Notes: generated by a model from the sequence alone, not told the origin. DNA of 36,095 nucleotides from Candidatus Bathyarchaeia archaeon (GCA_038843675.1 JAWBRV010000012.1:1-36095), one strand, 5' to 3'; shown: positions 23,204 to 31,043, counted from the stretch's first letter. Translations and numbers: made by a program.

Positions 23204-24607
23204 ATGGCCTTGTTGATGCCCTTCAGGGATTCCATTGGGACGCCCCTTTACGAGGGTTGCACCAAGGTCCTGCTCTTGGGGGCTGGGGAATTGGGAAAGG
23301 AGATAGCCATCGAGGCCCAGAGGCTTGGCGTCGAAACGGTGACTGTGGACAGATACGATAACCCGCCCGCCGCTCAAGTCGCCCATAGGCATTATACGAT
23401 CGATATGAGGGACGGGGCGGCCCTTAAGGCCATCGCCCGCAGGGAGCGGCCCGATGCCATAATCCCGGAGGTGGAGGCAATAAACACCGATGCCCTCCTC
23501 GAGCTCGAGGAGGAAGGAATCTTCGTGGTCCCGAGGGCGAGGGCAACGAAGATAACGATGGATAGGATCGCGTTGAGAAAGCTGGCCGCCGAGGAAGCCG
23601 GCGTGCCCACGACCCCCTATAGATTCGCGGGCAACCCGGAGGAACTGGAGGAGGCTTGCGAGGAGATGGGGTTCCCGTGCATAGTGAAGGCTAGGATGAG
23701 CTCCGGCGGGCTTGGCTCCAGCGTGGTCTTCCGGAGGGAACAAGCCCGAGAGGCCTATGAAGTGGCCAAGAGGAAGGCTAGGGGCTACGGCGGGGAGGTC
23801 ATAGTGGAAGGCCTTTGCCGATTCGATTTCGAGATAACGGAGCTGGCCCTAGCGCATTACGATCCAAATGGCAGGGTTAGGATATCGTTCCCGAAGCCCG
23901 TTGGGCACTTGAGGTCGGGTAGCCATTATCACGTAAGCTGGCAACCATTCATCCTGATCGATGAAGAAACGGGCGTGAGCAAATCCCCGCTCCAAGTCTT
24001 CGGTGGCCCGCTACATATGTCCGAGGATTGCACCGCCCGTGAGCTCCTTTGGAGATCGGAACATGATGGCGAAGCGCTCTCGGCCGAGGCCGCAAGGGAG
24101 ATAGAGGAGCAATGCTACGAGATAGCGGGAAAGGTCGTGGGGAAGCTGATAGGCGAGGGGGGGGCTATAGAGGGCCTCGGTATATTTGGTTGCGAGCTCT
24201 TCGTCAAAATCGATGAGGGCGGCAAGCCCAAGGTATATTTCAACGAGATATCCCCTAGGCCGCATGATACCGGGATGGTGACCATAGCGACCCAAGACCT
24301 CTCCGAGGCGGCCCTCCATATAAGGGCCGTTTTGGGCCTCCCGATATCCGGGATCAAGGTCCTGACGCCCGGGGCAGCGCACGTGATCCTATCCAGCGAG
24401 GATTCCAAATGGGCCCCCGGCTATGGTAACCTGAGCAGGGCGCTCGGGATACCGGGCATTAGGGTCCTGCTCTTCGGGAAACCCTCCACCTACAAGGAGA
24501 GGAGGCTGGGCTTGGCCTTGGCGATCTCCGATGATATCCTCGACGCGAGGCTGAAGGCCATGGAGGCCGCCCATTTGATTGAGAGGGGAATAAGGTATGG
24601 CCCATGA
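23204..24607 (+). CDS. purT: Formate-dependent GAR transformylase PurT, with insertion
   Basis: A 467-residue ATP-grasp enzyme that makes FGAR from GAR, formate and ATP, so the pathway needs no formyl-folate at this step. Features: [22 protein letters not shown] split by the family start near residue 21, [17 protein letters not shown] near 87, [13 protein letters not shown] near 161, [10 protein letters not shown] near 207, [15 protein letters not shown] near 234, and [15 protein letters not shown] near 346. It is about 70 residues longer than E. coli PurT, mainly from an insert of some 40-45 residues after SWQP (about residues 250-293) plus a short one before the GIFGCELFV strand. ATG 23204 has GGTGAT ahead and lies seven bases after purD. 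Confidence 0.93.
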   Translation: MALLMPFRDSIGTPLYEGCTKVLLLGAGELGKEIAIEAQRLGVETVTVDRYDNPPAAQVAHRHYTIDMRDGAALKAIARRERPDAIIPEVEAINTDALLELEEEGIFVVPRARATKITMDRIALRKLAAEEAGVPTTPYRFAGNPEELEEACEEMGFPCIVKARMSSGGLGSSVVFRREQAREAYEVAKRKARGYGGEVIVEGLCRFDFEITELALAHYDPNGRVRISFPKPVGHLRSGSHYHVSWQPFILIDEETGVSKSPLQVFGGPLHMSEDCTARELLWRSEHDGEALSAEAAREIEEQCYEIAGKVVGKLIGEGGAIEGLGIFGCELFVKIDEGGKPKVYFNEISPRPHDTGMVTIATQDLSEAALHIRAVLGLPISGIKVLTPGAAHVILSSEDSKWAPGYGNLSRALGIPGIRVLLFGKPSTYKERRLGLALAISDDILDARLKAMEAAHLIERGIRYGP

Positions 24608-25007
24608 GGCGCCGATGGTGGAAGTGATCCTCGGCAGCGAGAACGATAGGCCCGTTGGGGATAGGGTGGTGAAGGAGCTGGAGAGGCTCGGGATAACCTA
24701 CGCCCTATCGATCCTATCGGCCCATAGGGACCCCGATGCCCTAGAGGAGCGCATCCGCAATTCCAAGGCCAAGGTATTCATAGCCGTCGCGGGCCTCTCC
24801 GCGCATCTCCCGGGCTTCATCGCCTCTAGGACCCGGAGGCCCGTCATCGGGGTCCCGGTCAGCGCCAAGCTCGGGGGATTGGATGCTCTTTTATCCATAG
24901 TCCAAATGCCCAAGGGCGTCCCCGTCGCTTGCGTTGGCATCGACAACGGGGAGAACGCGGCGCTATTGGCGGCTAGGATCCTCGAGATCCAAGGGCGGGA
25001 TGAATGA
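24597..25007 (+). CDS. purE: N5-carboxyaminoimidazole ribonucleotide mutase / AIR carboxylase PurE
   Basis: A 136-residue PurE. Visible parts: [13 protein letters not shown] (phosphate loop), [12 protein letters not shown] with the catalytic His, [13 protein letters not shown], and [27 protein letters not shown] split by the usual substrate loop. It either converts N5-CAIR to CAIR after PurK or carboxylates AIR directly; no purK is in the window, so the class is open. ATG 24597 (GAGGGG ahead, 11-base overlap with purT) or ATG 24615 (GAGG five bases ahead) may be used; the shorter form fits the family better at its start. Stop overlaps the next gene as ATGA. Confidence 0.92.
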   Translation: MAHEAPMVEVILGSENDRPVGDRVVKELERLGITYALSILSAHRDPDALEERIRNSKAKVFIAVAGLSAHLPGFIASRTRRPVIGVPVSAKLGGLDALLSIVQMPKGVPVACVGIDNGENAALLAARILEIQGRDE

Positions 25008-25756
25008 AGCTCGCCGGGAAGGTCGCGATAATAACCGGCGCGAGCTCCGGGATAGGGGCCGCGGCCGCGAGGCTATTCGCATCCGAGGGCGCGAGGGTCG
25101 TCGTTAACTATTCAAAGTCCGAGGCCAAGGCCCTCGAGGTTGTTAGGGCCATAAGGGGATCGGGCGGAGAGGCGATCGCGGTCAGGGCCGATGTTTCCAA
25201 GCCCAATGAGGTGGATTCGATGATTCGATTCTGCATTGATCATTTCTCCGGGATCGATATATTGGTCAACAACGCCGGCCGCATCGTGAGGATCCCAGAT
25301 CCCTTGGGCTTGGATGATGAGGTATGGGGATCGATGCTCGATATAAACCTCAAGGGCGCCTTCCTATGCTCCAAGGCGGCGGCCCCGATAATGCTCGAGC
25401 GCGGCGGCGGCAGCATAATCAACGTCTCCTCCATCAACAACGTCATGGGCACGGGTAGCAATATGGCGTATGGTTGCGCAAAGGCCGGCCAGATAGTATT
25501 GACGAGATGGCTGGCTAGGAGGCTTGCCCCGAAGATCAGGGTGAATTGCATAGCCTTGGGCATAATAGAAACGCCCATGATAGCCGATATGCCCGATGCC
25601 AAGAAGGTCGAGCGAATGCGATCCATATTGCTCGGTAGGTTCGGGAGGCCCGAGGAGGTGGCCAAGGTGATGCTTTTCTTGGCATCGGACGATTCCAGTT
25701 TCATAACGGGCCAAACGATAATCGTGGATGGCGGCCAATTCTTGGGACCGCTATGA
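25004..25756 (+). CDS. Short-chain dehydrogenase/reductase, FabG-like
   Basis: A 250-residue classical SDR with a [15 protein letters not shown] cofactor loop (residues 11-25), [13 protein letters not shown] near residue 91, the catalytic Ser in INVSSINN, and the Tyr-Lys pair in AYGCAKAG; the end [12 protein letters not shown] is typical. The basic-looking SKSEAK stretch after the second strand suggests NADP(H). Substrate unknown: members include ketoacyl-ACP reductases and sugar dehydrogenases. ATGA overlap with purE makes it the last gene of the purine operon, though no step of the pathway calls for an SDR; it may simply ride along. Confidence 0.88.
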   Translation: MKLAGKVAIITGASSGIGAAAARLFASEGARVVVNYSKSEAKALEVVRAIRGSGGEAIAVRADVSKPNEVDSMIRFCIDHFSGIDILVNNAGRIVRIPDPLGLDDEVWGSMLDINLKGAFLCSKAAAPIMLERGGGSIINVSSINNVMGTGSNMAYGCAKAGQIVLTRWLARRLAPKIRVNCIALGIIETPMIADMPDAKKVERMRSILLGRFGRPEEVAKVMLFLASDDSSFITGQTIIVDGGQFLGPL

Positions 25757-25775
25757 AGCTACATTTGGTTGAAGC

Positions 25776-26168
25776 TCAATCCCCCTGCTCCTCCCCGAAC
25801 TCCCTCCGCAGTTCCATGTCCAATTTCTCCTTTAGGGAAAAATACCTCCTGAACCTTTGATCCCATTTCCTGAAGAACTTGAACTCCCTTATCCCCACCG
25901 CGAGCCATAGGGATGCGACAACTAGGTTGACGATCACATAGATCAACATCAGCATCCCGAAGGATGGGCCCGCGAACCTCCCGAACCCGAGCACTATGAA
26001 CAATAGCTTGGGGTGGAGGAGGAAGAAAAGGGTGATCAGGAGCGATACCGGGGCCATCGCCAATGAAACTATCAGGATTATCTGGAACCAAATCCTTTCC
26101 GAGTTTATGCGATAGATCAGATCGTCTATCATCTTGAGCAGGGAGACGTCCTCCTCATCCGAGCCCAA
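25776..26168 (-). CDS. Small membrane protein, uncharacterised
   Basis: A 130-residue protein with an acidic N-terminal tail, two or three hydrophobic segments (about residues 27-50, 52-63 and 69-92), and a charged C-terminal helix rich in Lys, Arg and Glu ending in EEQGD. I do not recognise the family. It is transcribed after the winged-helix gene with a 54-base gap, so it may be controlled by or work with that regulator. Start is TTG 26168; no clear better start. It faces the SDR end-on. Confidence 0.65.
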   Translation of the reverse strand: MGSDEEDVSLLKMIDDLIYRINSERIWFQIILIVSLAMAPVSLLITLFFLLHPKLLFIVLGFGRFAGPSFGMLMLIYVIVNLVVASLWLAVGIREFKFFRKWDQRFRRYFSLKEKLDMELRREFGEEQGD

Positions 26169-26222
26169 TGCGGATCACCGAATCGATCTCCATCGCGAAT
26201 ATAAATCGATTCCTCAACAAAG

Positions 26223-26519
26223 TTAACCGCTCCCCCTCCTCGGGAACATGGCCTCATATGGCTCCAATATCCTCTTCAGGAAATCCTGCCCCTTGGGGGT
26301 TATGGAGTATAGGGTTACCCTCCTCTTCCCGCGCATTCCCTCTTTCCTCTCTATCAAGCCCTTCTCCTCCATTTCATCCAAAATGAACTTATGCTTCTGT
26401 AGGTTTAAGCCGCAATAACTGAGGAGGGCCGTTTGGTTGAGCTCTCCGTGCTGGACCAGCTTGAGCAATATGTCCTTCCTCATATAGATCCTGTCCCTAT
26501 ACTCCTTAGCGGCCGACAT
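26223..26519 (-). CDS. Winged-helix regulator, HTH_45/ArnR1-like
   Basis: A 98-residue protein with one winged helix: KEYRDRIYMRKDILLKLVQH (helix 1), LNQTALLSYCGLNLQKHKFILDEMEEKGLIER (helix-turn-helix), a wing with basic GKRRVTLYSITPKG, and a last helix. This layout matches the archaeal HTH_45/ArnR1-like regulators. ATG 26519 is chosen because a TATA-like tract at 26573-26587 would start transcripts near 26552, downstream of the TTG at 26558. Target unknown; the next gene and the divergent nuclease-like gene are candidates. Confidence 0.78.
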   Translation of the reverse strand: MSAAKEYRDRIYMRKDILLKLVQHGELNQTALLSYCGLNLQKHKFILDEMEEKGLIERKEGMRGKRRVTLYSITPKGQDFLKRILEPYEAMFPRRGSG

Positions 26520-26571
26520 GGCTGGATGCCCGACGTCCTTGAGAGGCCCCCGGCCCAATAGGGGCTCGCAA

Positions 26572-26588
26572 TCATTTTAAATTTTGAC
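26572..26588. promoter_or_regulatory. Symmetric AT-rich promoter element between divergent genes
   Basis: A tcattttaaattttga tract, nearly symmetric, is the only A/T-rich block between the winged-helix gene (minus) and the nuclease-like gene (plus). It lies about 52 bases before one ATG and about 61 before the other, and could act as TATA box both ways and as regulator target. Confidence 0.4.
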
Positions 26589-26631
26589 CCGAATATCAAG
26601 CGACCCATCGAGCGATATTCGGCGGAGCGCC

Positions 26632-27387
26632 ATGGCGCCGGAATATTCCATGCTCATCCTCTATAGCGAGAGGGCCCCCTATCGGGATCTGCTCAATGCC
26701 TTGAGGGAGGCCTCCAAAATGATAAGGGCTAGGTGGGGGATGGAGATCGAGGAGGTGGAGTCATCGAGGATCGGGCCGGATGAAGCCGAAAGGATAAAAT
26801 CCGATATGCGCTCTATCCCGCCGCATATTAGGGGGAGGATCACCAGCTCGGGTGGGCGACCGCTGCCACTATCCGGGAGGAAGAATTTGAACTTAGGGAA
26901 TACCCCGATCCTGCTCCTCTATCGGGGTAGGGAGCCGATCGATGTCTATCCCCACCTCCTCGGCGCGAGCTATTTCGGCGTACTCGAGGCCATATATAGG
27001 ATCTTGGAGTTGGGCCCTAGGTTTTACGCGGAATCGAGGGGGATCTTGGAGGATCCGATTTCGAGGATCGTGAGGGATCGCCCGGAGATAATAGAGGAGG
27101 GCCTGAAGTTCAAGGGTTCGAACGTGGACGTTGGAACGGGAACGGCGGATTTGATAATGGAGGATCGCGATGGGAACCCGCTCGTGATGGAGATCGAAAC
27201 GATCGCTGGAGAGGGGGCGGTCGCCCAAGTCTCAAGATTGGCCTTGGGCTATGCCCAACGCTTCGGGGTTTCCAAAGATACCGTGAGGATGGGCATAATA
27301 TGCGCGGGCTTCGATGCCAAGGCCCTAAGGGCCTGCGAGTCCTTGGGGATCGAGCTATATCAAATAATCGCGAAGAGGATAGTTTGA
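26632..27387 (+). CDS. Predicted RecB/NucS-like nuclease-fold protein
   Basis: A 251-residue protein. The C-terminal 110 residues look like the PD-(D/E)xK fold of RecB/NucS-type nucleases: DVGTGTADLIMEDRDGNPLVMEIET, split here as GTGTADLIME with the acidic Asp and VMEIET with the next acidic residue, then GAVAQVSRLALGYAQRFG resembling the QLLRY helix, and GIICAGFDAKAL. Where nucleases have E-x-K, this has E-I-E, so activity is doubtful. The N-terminal 130 residues (YSERAPYRDLLNALREASKMI and a later LLYRGREPIDVYPHLLG) match no domain I know. ATG 26632 has GGCGGAG ahead. Divergent from a winged-helix gene. Confidence 0.6.
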   Translation: MAPEYSMLILYSERAPYRDLLNALREASKMIRARWGMEIEEVESSRIGPDEAERIKSDMRSIPPHIRGRITSSGGRPLPLSGRKNLNLGNTPILLLYRGREPIDVYPHLLGASYFGVLEAIYRILELGPRFYAESRGILEDPISRIVRDRPEIIEEGLKFKGSNVDVGTGTADLIMEDRDGNPLVMEIETIAGEGAVAQVSRLALGYAQRFGVSKDTVRMGIICAGFDAKALRACESLGIELYQIIAKRIV

Positions 27388-27469
27388 TCATGGGTCGGTT
27401 TTGGCGATTGCGATTGCGAAATGCAGCCCCTTCATCCAACCCTCGAGGAGGAATTGAAACGAGGCTATT

Positions 27470-27967
27470 TCAATACCTCCCCAACTTGGCCTTGGCGCTC
27501 CTCAAAAGGGCGACTTGATCGACGGGCTTTATGTTCCTGGATACTATGGATGTGGATAAGCCGGCCGTCAAGGGCTCCAGCTGGGAACCGATGCTCTCCC
27601 TTAGATCTTGGGGATCGGCAGCGACTGCTTGGATGACGTACTCATACGCCCCAATCGTTGAATCGGCGCAAAGAATCCTCGGCTCCTCCTGAAAGAACTT
27701 CAAGAGCTTATTCTTCACATCGGGGACAACGCCGGTCCTAGTGCATATGTAGGCCATCGTGTTCAATCCCAACTTGCTCCAATCTATCTCAGCCGCGAAC
27801 TTCTTTATCACCCCGATCCTAACGAGCCTATCAACCCTTCTCGAGACCTTCCTTTCATCCACTCGTAATGCCTTGGCGATCTCCTTAAATTTGGCCCTCC
27901 CGTTGCGCACCAATGCCTCCAAGATCTCAAAGTCCAGCTCATCCAATTCCCCCTTAGCGATCGCCAA
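27470..27967 (-). CDS. Lrp/AsnC-family transcription regulator
   Basis: A 165-residue regulator with an N-terminal helix-turn-helix (ELDELDFEILEALVRNGRAK, then FKEIAKALRVDERKVSRRVDRL) and a C-terminal RAM-like ligand/dimer domain from about residue 68 (MAYICTRTGV, STIGAYEYVIQAV). Archaeal Lrp proteins often sense amino acids and control their own gene. TTG 27967 is the only start before the helix-turn-helix. The AT-rich region ahead of it has repeated ATGACAAT-type half-sites (27990, 28041, 28419) and a CAAATATTTG palindrome, reasonable places for its binding. Confidence 0.88.
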   Translation of the reverse strand: MAIAKGELDELDFEILEALVRNGRAKFKEIAKALRVDERKVSRRVDRLVRIGVIKKFAAEIDWSKLGLNTMAYICTRTGVVPDVKNKLLKFFQEEPRILCADSTIGAYEYVIQAVAADPQDLRESIGSQLEPLTAGLSTSIVSRNIKPVDQVALLRSAKAKLGRY

Positions 27968-27984
27968 TTTCGATCACTAATGGA

Positions 27985-28050
27985 TTTTAATGACACAATA
28001 TCCAATATTTATGTCTTTTAAATCAAATATTTGTTCTAGAATTGTCATAA
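27985..28050. promoter_or_regulatory. AT-rich Lrp upstream region with inverted half-sites
   Basis: Within an A/T-rich block lie ATGACACAAT (27990-27999), the palindrome CAAATATTTG (28024-28033) and ATTGTCAT (28041-28048), the outer two forming an inverted pair about 50 bases apart. Minus-strand TATA-like sequences for the Lrp gene and the plus-strand promoter of the next small gene flank it. Binding by the Lrp protein is inference. Confidence 0.4.
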
Positions 28051-28058
28051 AGGGGAGA

Positions 28059-28069
28059 AACTTTATATG
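28059..28069 (+). promoter_or_regulatory. Putative TATA box for the 40-aa membrane protein gene
   Basis: The sequence aactttatatg follows a purine-rich AGGGGAG and lies 34-44 bases before ATG 28103. It fits the archaeal CTTTATAT-type box closely. Confidence 0.45.
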
Positions 28070-28102
28070 TGGTGGCACATTCATCGGCCCGGTGCCAAAC
28101 GG

Positions 28103-28225
28103 ATGGCGAGCGCTGAAAAGGCCGAAGGATCCGCAAAGGGGTTCTTCCGCTGGGTCATAATAGCCATGGCCATAATAGCGATCCTGATGTTGCTCGACGC
28201 GGTCTACTTCAAGATCGGACGATGA
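28103..28225 (+). CDS. 40-residue single-span membrane protein
   Basis: A short gene from ATG 28103 to TGA 28223-28225. The product has a 13-residue Ala/Glu/Lys-rich head (MASAEKAEGSAKG), one hydrophobic span (about residues 14-33, rich in Ile, Ala, Met and Leu), and a short FKIGR tail. Codon use (ata, gcc, aag) is like the neighbours. An ATG at 28067 in the same frame would add 12 residues and has AGGGGAG ahead, but overlaps the TATA-like box. No family recognised. Lies between the Lrp gene and unknown gene 28528. Confidence 0.55.
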   Translation: MASAEKAEGSAKGFFRWVIIAMAIIAILMLLDAVYFKIGR

Positions 28226-28527
28226 GGTCAAAGCCCGGCGGGACGACTCCTCCCCCCCATTTTATAAGATCCTGTGAAAATCAAAATCTTTTGAATCCCA
28301 ACGTGCCTAAAAGCCTTGGGATCCGGATCCCCGGCGTAGATTCGATCCAACCCTTGATCACGCCTCCATGCATGCCTTCGAACCCTTCCTACAGACTCCG
28401 GGAAATCTTCTGATTTTTATGACAATTTTTTTAATCAAAAAGTCATTTTATTGCATTAAGATCATCAAATTTGGACATTCTATGAAAAATTTTAAATGGG
28501 GAAAGCCCTCAAAAACGCCGAGGAGCA
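28226..28527. other. 302-base non-coding stretch
   Basis: No convincing gene or RNA is seen. It begins with a C-run followed by ATTTTATAAG, which could end transcription of the 40-aa gene. The last 130 bases are much more A/T-rich than the rest of the window and hold an inverted repeat (ATGAC...GTCAT with T5/A5 inside, 28419-28446) and a TATA-like gaaaaattttaaatg at 28484-28498 ahead of the gene at 28528. Confidence 0.5.
28419..28446. repeat. AT-rich inverted repeat, operator-like
   Basis: ATGAC and GTCAT arms enclose T-tract and A-tract arms, giving about ten pairs with a small bulge. The left arm continues as ATGACAAT, the same octamer whose complement lies at 28041-28048 next to the Lrp gene. 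May be a regulator site or a weak hairpin with a T-tract. Confidence 0.45.
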
Positions 28528-28845
28528 ATGCCCGAAGAAATCGAGGTAGAGCTCACTTATTATGCGGGCGACGTGAAGCGCCAAAAAGGGGTGGAGATAA
28601 GCGAGAATGAGATCAGGAGGGTTTGTAGCGAAAAAGGCGCTACACTCAAGGCGTTTAACGTGACCACCCAATTCACGATAAAGAAGATATCCCTACTGAT
28701 CTCGGGCGAGGAGGATAAGTTCCGCGAGGCCGTTAAGTCCATCGTGGAGCTTTACGGCAAGCCGGGCCTCCCCGCTTTGGCCTTCGGGAAGATGAAGAGG
28801 GGCAAGCAGATAACGGAGTCGATCTTGAAGGAACTCGGGGCCTGA
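28528..28845 (+). CDS. Uncharacterised 105-aa protein
   Basis: A soluble, charged 105-residue protein of mixed beta/alpha pattern: an acidic strand IEVELTYYAGDV, helix ENEIRRVCSEKGA, paired strands TLKAFNVTTQFTI and KKISLLISG, helix EEDKFREAVKSIVELYG, and a basic C-terminal helix (KMKRGKQITESILKELGA). No catalytic motif, signal or membrane segment is visible, and I do not recognise the family. ATG 28528 is preceded by GAGGAG (SD-like) and by a TATA-like tract some 30-44 bases upstream. It is followed after 83 bases by the DUF3311-symporter pair with its own promoter. Confidence 0.7.
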   Translation: MPEEIEVELTYYAGDVKRQKGVEISENEIRRVCSEKGATLKAFNVTTQFTIKKISLLISGEEDKFREAVKSIVELYGKPGLPALAFGKMKRGKQITESILKELGA

Positions 28846-28890
28846 ACTGGATCGGATGGCCTCGCCCCTATGGGCGCTAGCATAGGGGGG

Positions 28891-28905
28891 AAGCTTTTTA
28901 AAAGC
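28891..28905 (+). promoter_or_regulatory. TATA box of the DUF3311-symporter pair
   Basis: The tract aagctttttaaaagc lies 24-38 bases before ATG 28929, so transcripts would begin at or just before the start codon (leaderless or nearly so). Confidence 0.45.
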
Positions 28906-28928
28906 CTTGGGAATCCTTTCAAAAAGCC

Positions 28929-29108
28929 ATGCGGTTAAGGAGCTGGATATCGTTCCTGTTCTTCGTTTCAATAATAGCGAATTACGCCATTCCATATTTG
29001 GTTCTCCCATACATGAGGAGGTTCTCCGGGACCTTCCTCTTCTGGATATCGATATCCCTCTTCGTGATCGCCTTGGTCATAACGGCCTCATGGGGATGGA
29101 GGGAATGA
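28929..29108 (+). CDS. DUF3311-like small membrane protein, symporter partner
   Basis: A 59-residue protein with two hydrophobic spans: about residues 7-27 (FLFFVSIIANYAIPYLVLPY) and 36-54 (FLFWISISLFVIALVITA), separated by a short basic MRRFSG loop. Its size, two-span layout and place four bases before a sodium:solute symporter gene match DUF3311-type proteins that are encoded with SSS transporters and are thought to be accessory subunits. ATG 28929, TGA 29106-29108. Family assignment rests mainly on layout and context. Confidence 0.65.
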   Translation: MRLRSWISFLFFVSIIANYAIPYLVLPYMRRFSGTFLFWISISLFVIALVITASWGWRE

Positions 29109-29112
29109 GCCC

Positions 29113-30597
29113 ATGATAAGCCCGGCTCATATGTATCTCGGGGTGGCCCTCTATTTCGCGGCGATGTTCGCGGTCGCCCATTACGGTAGGAGGAGGACCG
29201 GCGTCGGGATCGAAGAATATTATCTGGCCGGAAGAAGGATGGGAGGATTAGTGGCCGCGCTAACGTATAGCGCCACTACCTATAGCGCGTTCATGATGGT
29301 TGGACTCGTGGGCTATGTTTGGGCTGGGGGCGTTGGGGCGATGGGCTTTGAATTGACCTACCTCATCGGGACGGGCATATTGCTCCTGATATTCGCTCCT
29401 AGGATGTTGCTAGCTGGGAGGATCTGGGGCATCGTGAGTCCCTCCGAGCTCCTCGCCAAGAGGTATGGAAGCGCGGCGGTCGGGGCCCTCGCCTCCCTCA
29501 TATGCCTCCTCTTCTTGATCCCATACACCTCGGTCCAAGCCCAAGGCTCCGCGTACCTCCTCAACAGGCTCACCGGCGGAGGGATATCCTACGAAGCTGG
29601 GTTGGCGTTCATGATAACCATCATAGCGGTCTTGGCTTGGTGGGGGGGTATGAGGGGCGTGGCTTGGTCCGATGCCATACAAGCGCTCGTCATGATGATC
29701 ACGGCCGTAGCATTGCTCGCCTTCCTAGTCCAATCCGTATTCGGGGGGCTCGGCGCCTTCGCCTCCAGGATCGAGGCGGAGGCCCCCGAGCTCCTGAGCG
29801 TTCCGGGGCCCAACGCCTTCTTCAACTTCCCCAAGTTCTTGGGCCTAACGATCCCTTGGTTCTTCTTCGCCATCACGAACCCTCAAGTCTCGCAAAGGCT
29901 CCTCGTGCCTAGGTCCATGTACTCGCTCAAATGGATGCTGAGGGGGTTCTTGATCTTCGGCCTCCTTTACACAGTGATATGCACCCTATTTGGGCTCTCA
30001 TCCCGATTGATATACCCATCCCTCCCATCGCCGGATCTAGCGATGCCGAAGCTCCTTTCGGAGAAGGTACCCCCGCCCATCTCCATAGCGACTTTGATCG
30101 GGATACTCTCGGCCGCCGTGACCACCGCGGATTCGATCCTGCTCTCCTTGGGCTCGATGGTGGGTAGGGATATATACAGGGCCATTAAGCCCGGGGCCAC
30201 CGAGGCGGGGGAGTTGAGGATCGGTAAGGCCGTCATAGTCCTAATGGCCTTGGCCCTGTTAGCCTTCTCTTGGAGCCCCCAAGGCCTAATAGTGGAGCTA
30301 TCGGTCCTCTCCTCCGCGGGCCTCTTGGCGCTCGTGCCACCGTTCGTTGGGGCCTTCTTTTGGCGGAGGGGGACCGCATTCGGCGCCATTATCGGAATGG
30401 CGGTCGGCGCATCGACGGCTGGGTCCCTCCACTTCCTCAGGGCCTATCCGCTGGGGCAATGGCCGGGGATCTGGGCCCTCTTGGCGTCAACGATGGCCTT
30501 CTTGATCGCGAGCGCGTTGAGCGATCCGCCGGGGGGAGTGGAGGAGTTCTTTGGGGCCTTGAAGGAGGCATTGGCGAGAAAGAACGTGGCCATCTAA
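29113..30597 (+). CDS. Sodium:solute symporter (SSS) family transporter
   Basis: A 494-residue membrane protein of the SSS/PanF-like family, which imports organic solutes with sodium. It opens in the usual way with a first span, then the EEYYLAGRRMGGLVAALTYSATTYSAFM motif (kept here in parts: EEYYLAGR and YSATTYSAF), a GRIWGIVSPSELLAKRYGS stretch, QVSQRLLVPRSM near residue 257, and LSAAVTTADSILLSLGSMVGRD near 336, the sodium-site region with Thr/Ser. About 13 spans are likely. Substrate unknown. Coupled with the DUF3311-like gene, four bases upstream. Confidence 0.92.
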   Translation: MISPAHMYLGVALYFAAMFAVAHYGRRRTGVGIEEYYLAGRRMGGLVAALTYSATTYSAFMMVGLVGYVWAGGVGAMGFELTYLIGTGILLLIFAPRMLLAGRIWGIVSPSELLAKRYGSAAVGALASLICLLFLIPYTSVQAQGSAYLLNRLTGGGISYEAGLAFMITIIAVLAWWGGMRGVAWSDAIQALVMMITAVALLAFLVQSVFGGLGAFASRIEAEAPELLSVPGPNAFFNFPKFLGLTIPWFFFAITNPQVSQRLLVPRSMYSLKWMLRGFLIFGLLYTVICTLFGLSSRLIYPSLPSPDLAMPKLLSEKVPPPISIATLIGILSAAVTTADSILLSLGSMVGRDIYRAIKPGATEAGELRIGKAVIVLMALALLAFSWSPQGLIVELSVLSSAGLLALVPPFVGAFFWRRGTAFGAIIGMAVGASTAGSLHFLRAYPLGQWPGIWALLASTMAFLIASALSDPPGGVEEFFGALKEALARKNVAI

Positions 30598-30683
30598 GCC
30601 CATTAGTTGGGGTTTGGGGAACACCATCCGATGCCCAACAGCGGATTCGGCTGAAGTGGCCGATCGAGGGTTTTGCGGGACCC

Positions 30684-30902
30684 TCATTGGGGCCTTCCGC
30701 AAATTATGCAGAACCTAGCGACGCCAGGGATCTTCGCGCCGCAATGGATGCAGAACTTCCCATCGCCTACCGATTTGGGCCTCCTCGCCCCCCTATGCTT
30801 TGCCGCCCCGCTCTCTCTCGCCCGCTCGACCATCGCCGCGCCGGCCCCCGCCCCCAGCTCTTCCCCGTGGCCCTTCGATTGAGCCTCCTCATCGGATCGC
30901 AT
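30684..30902 (-). CDS. Small zinc-ribbon protein
   Basis: A 72-residue protein with a flexible, charged, Ala/Gly-rich first 45 residues and a C-terminal zinc ribbon: CIHCGAKIPGVARFCIICG, the common double-CxxC form found as an appendage on many archaeal proteins. No other domain is visible. ATG 30902 is followed upstream by a TATA-like tract at 30933-30945. It ends 86 bases from the convergent symporter gene. Confidence 0.65.
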   Translation of the reverse strand: MRSDEEAQSKGHGEELGAGAGAAMVERARESGAAKHRGARRPKSVGDGKFCIHCGAKIPGVARFCIICGRPQ

Positions 30903-30971
30903 CCTGATCCCACACCGTTTTGGGTGGATCCGGATAAAAATATGTCCCTACTCCCTCCCCCTAAATTCCCA

Positions 30972-30984
30972 TAAGTTTATATTC
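30972..30984 (+). promoter_or_regulatory. TATA box of the CxxC-x17-CxxC gene
   Basis: The tract taagtttatattc lies about 27 bases before the left arm of the leader hairpin, so the transcript should begin at or near the hairpin's base. Confidence 0.5.
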
Positions 30985-31007
30985 ATGAAGCCATCATCAA
31001 AGCTTGG

Positions 31008-31043
31008 TATACGGGATTTCTGCGAGCAGCGAAATCGCGTATA
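31008..31043 (+). other. Strong 5'-leader hairpin
   Basis: TATACG-G-GATTTC pairs with GAAATC-G-CGTATA: twelve base pairs, one G-G mismatch and a 10-base loop in which TGC and GCA may pair again. It lies between the TATA box and a GGTGAG ribosome binding site of the gene at 31069, and would form the very 5' end of that mRNA. It may protect or regulate the message; as DNA it is also operator-like. Confidence 0.7.

Noticed and set aside
22613-23743. 376-codon minus-strand open frame
   Set aside because: It is antisense to purD and purT, both strongly supported; its product is Pro/His/Arg-rich and looks like a shadow of high-GC coding sequence.
28300-28400. Possible tRNA from ATTCGATCC and TTCGAACCC pieces
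   Set aside because: The flanking bases do not pair as a T-stem and there is no box A; it is best left as unexplained non-coding sequence.
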